Under the pieces are notes generated by a model that did no database searches, had not been told where the DNA came from, and saw only the letters and a program-made list of their open reading frames with translations. A DNA stretch of 7,438 bases, taken from contig CALGUJ010000422.1 in NCBI GenBank assembly GCA_937902055.1, positions 1 through 7,438 of the forward strand, written 5' to 3'. Shown here one piece after another: positions 7,301 through 7,438 of this stretch. Origin of the DNA: an uncultured Pelolinea sp. Lineage in GTDB: Bacteria > Chloroflexota > Anaerolineae > Anaerolineales > Anaerolineaceae. How positions within the stretch are numbered: the first letter of the stretch is position 1; each line of letters begins with the position of its first letter. Position numbers and translations under genes: made by a program.

Positions 7301-7438
7301 TACACACGCCAGATTTCCGGATTCAGATGAACCCCTTTCCTGGCCAGGATCGATTCATAACCGGCGGTGCGATCTGCGTTCGATAATTCAACCTGGATGA
7401 CCTCCAGGAGCAGGTTGTCAGGGAATCGGTTCCATGAA
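4348..7438 (-). CDS. Large tetratricopeptide-repeat scaffold protein (5' end outside window)
   Basis: A protein built mostly of TPR helix pairs, which form superhelical surfaces for protein-protein binding; no enzymatic motif is visible. The frame is open from the right edge (first full codon at 7437) to the TAG at 4350-4348, giving 1029 visible residues. A GTG at 7305 could be taken as a start, but the frame continues upstream (EIWRVYAGLGKCYFENGQFD reads through it as one TPR unit), so the true start lies outside. Clear TPR units near the 5' side include AGLGKCYFENGQFDLAVVNL. The C-terminal block (about 4430-5600) has canonical units such as KAVKYFEKAKKIDPADYRPH, KAVDLLIKAVQVNPFEP and LLYYQQGAYRQADICLRQAA. 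Between the two arrays lies a stretch (about 5673-5958) that does not read as regular TPRs. The protein ends in a short acidic tail (ITNLADFEE). No signal peptide can be judged because the N-terminus is missing; no membrane segment is seen. It directly precedes the peptidase gene and is probably its partner or regulator. Generic TPR similarity cannot give a specific function. Confidence 0.85.
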   Translation of the reverse strand, partial: SWNRFPDNLLLEVIQVELSNADRTAGYESILARKGVHLNPEIWRVYAGLGKCYFENGQFDLAVVNLREAGRTQPQNPDINLLLVRAFSKMRLFEDAYEVFQGWVRNGVIELADVIEVNACLGEMEKWQQRLEHTAALHPQSQALKFGLAKFYLDRHDQNKALETIRRELAAPLLSVRDRLAVAQLLIDSGIKESALQILETYLTETEMIQEGDLLDCAFLFYQTGEYQRALTLVNLMEKVDYAVLAFKADLYQITGFRDEAQSAFRMALDLLEKSPEALADHQNKNIHSPRVWEDVVRNPNTLYLALLESRLAQGDLTEALEEAKETLEKIPQDFRLKTLVMNLACIAGENGILEKLLDSVNEIDTVEAAADSICIWGEAALKLGREIQAADLLSQCLERFPDSKRVKALQARMLKRNGNMADAQAVFEEVMADQQALLASQPGWAEAHLFWLAETALDLEKYEQALQICQQLRRKIQKADLLESIFLKALAQVSFENWVNRRLQAAAHLVALDEEIDRLFNEIAQQSDHKMNSDNYNDACNLIREIPVWLEDGNVDYRALATQTAISPHAAMVACFKVEGGNKDEILMEKHPNDPRLVLVYAILALDDEPEKALKYLTNLMRSSVNLPQYYAALALLKQKMGQPEDAYAAINLALAAWPNEYKWHILAGEISKAAGDVHTSLNHFQKAAEMDRNGESQIYLGKLNLQAGNYLGISFLETQLMGNEQDFESLLELGELSLKNDKPQKAVKYFEKAKKIDPADYRPHLGISRLALKIGNLKKAQENLEVAYLIAPNQPAVRKQKAAILEQAEGVKAALDYLDQENNPINDQGNELTVLKSRYIAELQGDEQALDYLLSQQGKPGNRDLQLELARHYLKMGRLNEAIEAAENVQRTDPGNPYPLELMATAAQQNGDLDKAVDLLIKAVQVNPFEPVFYLDIAKIYQSRRDNQQAIEILESGIRTNPYHFDLLHHLGLLYYQQGAYRQADICLRQAAAIRPEDENLKRMLSTLTNANIIQEEPITNLADFEE
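4351..4356 (-). promoter_or_regulatory. Ribosome binding site of the peptidase gene, inside the TPR gene
   Basis: GAGGAA on the minus strand ends six bases before the ATG at 4344. It is formed by the last two sense codons (Glu-Glu) of the upstream TPR gene, directly before its TAG stop at 4350-4348. Ribosomes finishing the TPR gene would therefore be positioned to restart on the peptidase gene. It also decides the start: the next in-frame ATG lies far downstream, near residue 193. Confidence 0.75.

Noticed and set aside
1858..7438. Type III-E CRISPR (gRAMP/Csx29) locus
   Set aside because: TPR plus caspase-like protease recalls Csx29, but there is no repeat array, no Cas7-like fusion and no cas1/cas2 in the window, and the peptidase reads as C25-like rather than a clear CHAT. 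The resemblance is architectural only.

Overview
The window holds three genes, all on the minus strand and closely packed, in transcription order (right to left): a very large tetratricopeptide-repeat (TPR) protein whose 5' end lies beyond the right edge; a TPR-plus-cysteine-peptidase protein whose catalytic part resembles the gingipain/C25 (caspase-fold, clan CD) family; and alanyl-tRNA synthetase (alaS), whose 3' end lies beyond the left edge. I see no RNA genes, mobile elements, CRISPR arrays or notable repeats. The only non-coding sequence is 3 bases between the first two genes and a 63-base AT-rich spacer before alaS.

The organism is bacterial. The AlaS sequence (start region, the NDLDDVGRDDYHHTFFEM stretch, and the Cys/His-rich insertion before the LELWNLVFIQYN segment) reminds me most of Chloroflexota, especially Anaerolineae. 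Roughly balanced base composition and long intracellular TPR proteins would also fit. This is recognition from memory, not a search result.

Layout: 4348-7438 is the TPR protein. Its frame is open to the right edge, so its true start is not visible. 1858-4344 is the TPR/C25-like peptidase; its ATG lies 3 bases after the stop of the TPR gene, and its Shine-Dalgarno sequence sits inside the last codons of that gene, so the two are almost certainly co-transcribed and probably translationally coupled. 1-1794 is alaS, 598 codons visible, preceded by an AT-rich spacer with a TATAAT box and a good ribosome binding site.

The point of most interest is the pair of upstream genes. One is a scaffold-like protein made largely of TPRs. 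The other is a caspase-fold protease with an intact His/Cys pair, its own N-terminal helical repeats and no export signal. This arrangement suggests an intracellular protease regulated by or recruited through a TPR partner, in loose analogy to TPR-CHAT proteases (Csx29 of type III-E CRISPR) and separase. The substrate and trigger are unknown. alaS looks like an ordinary housekeeping neighbour.
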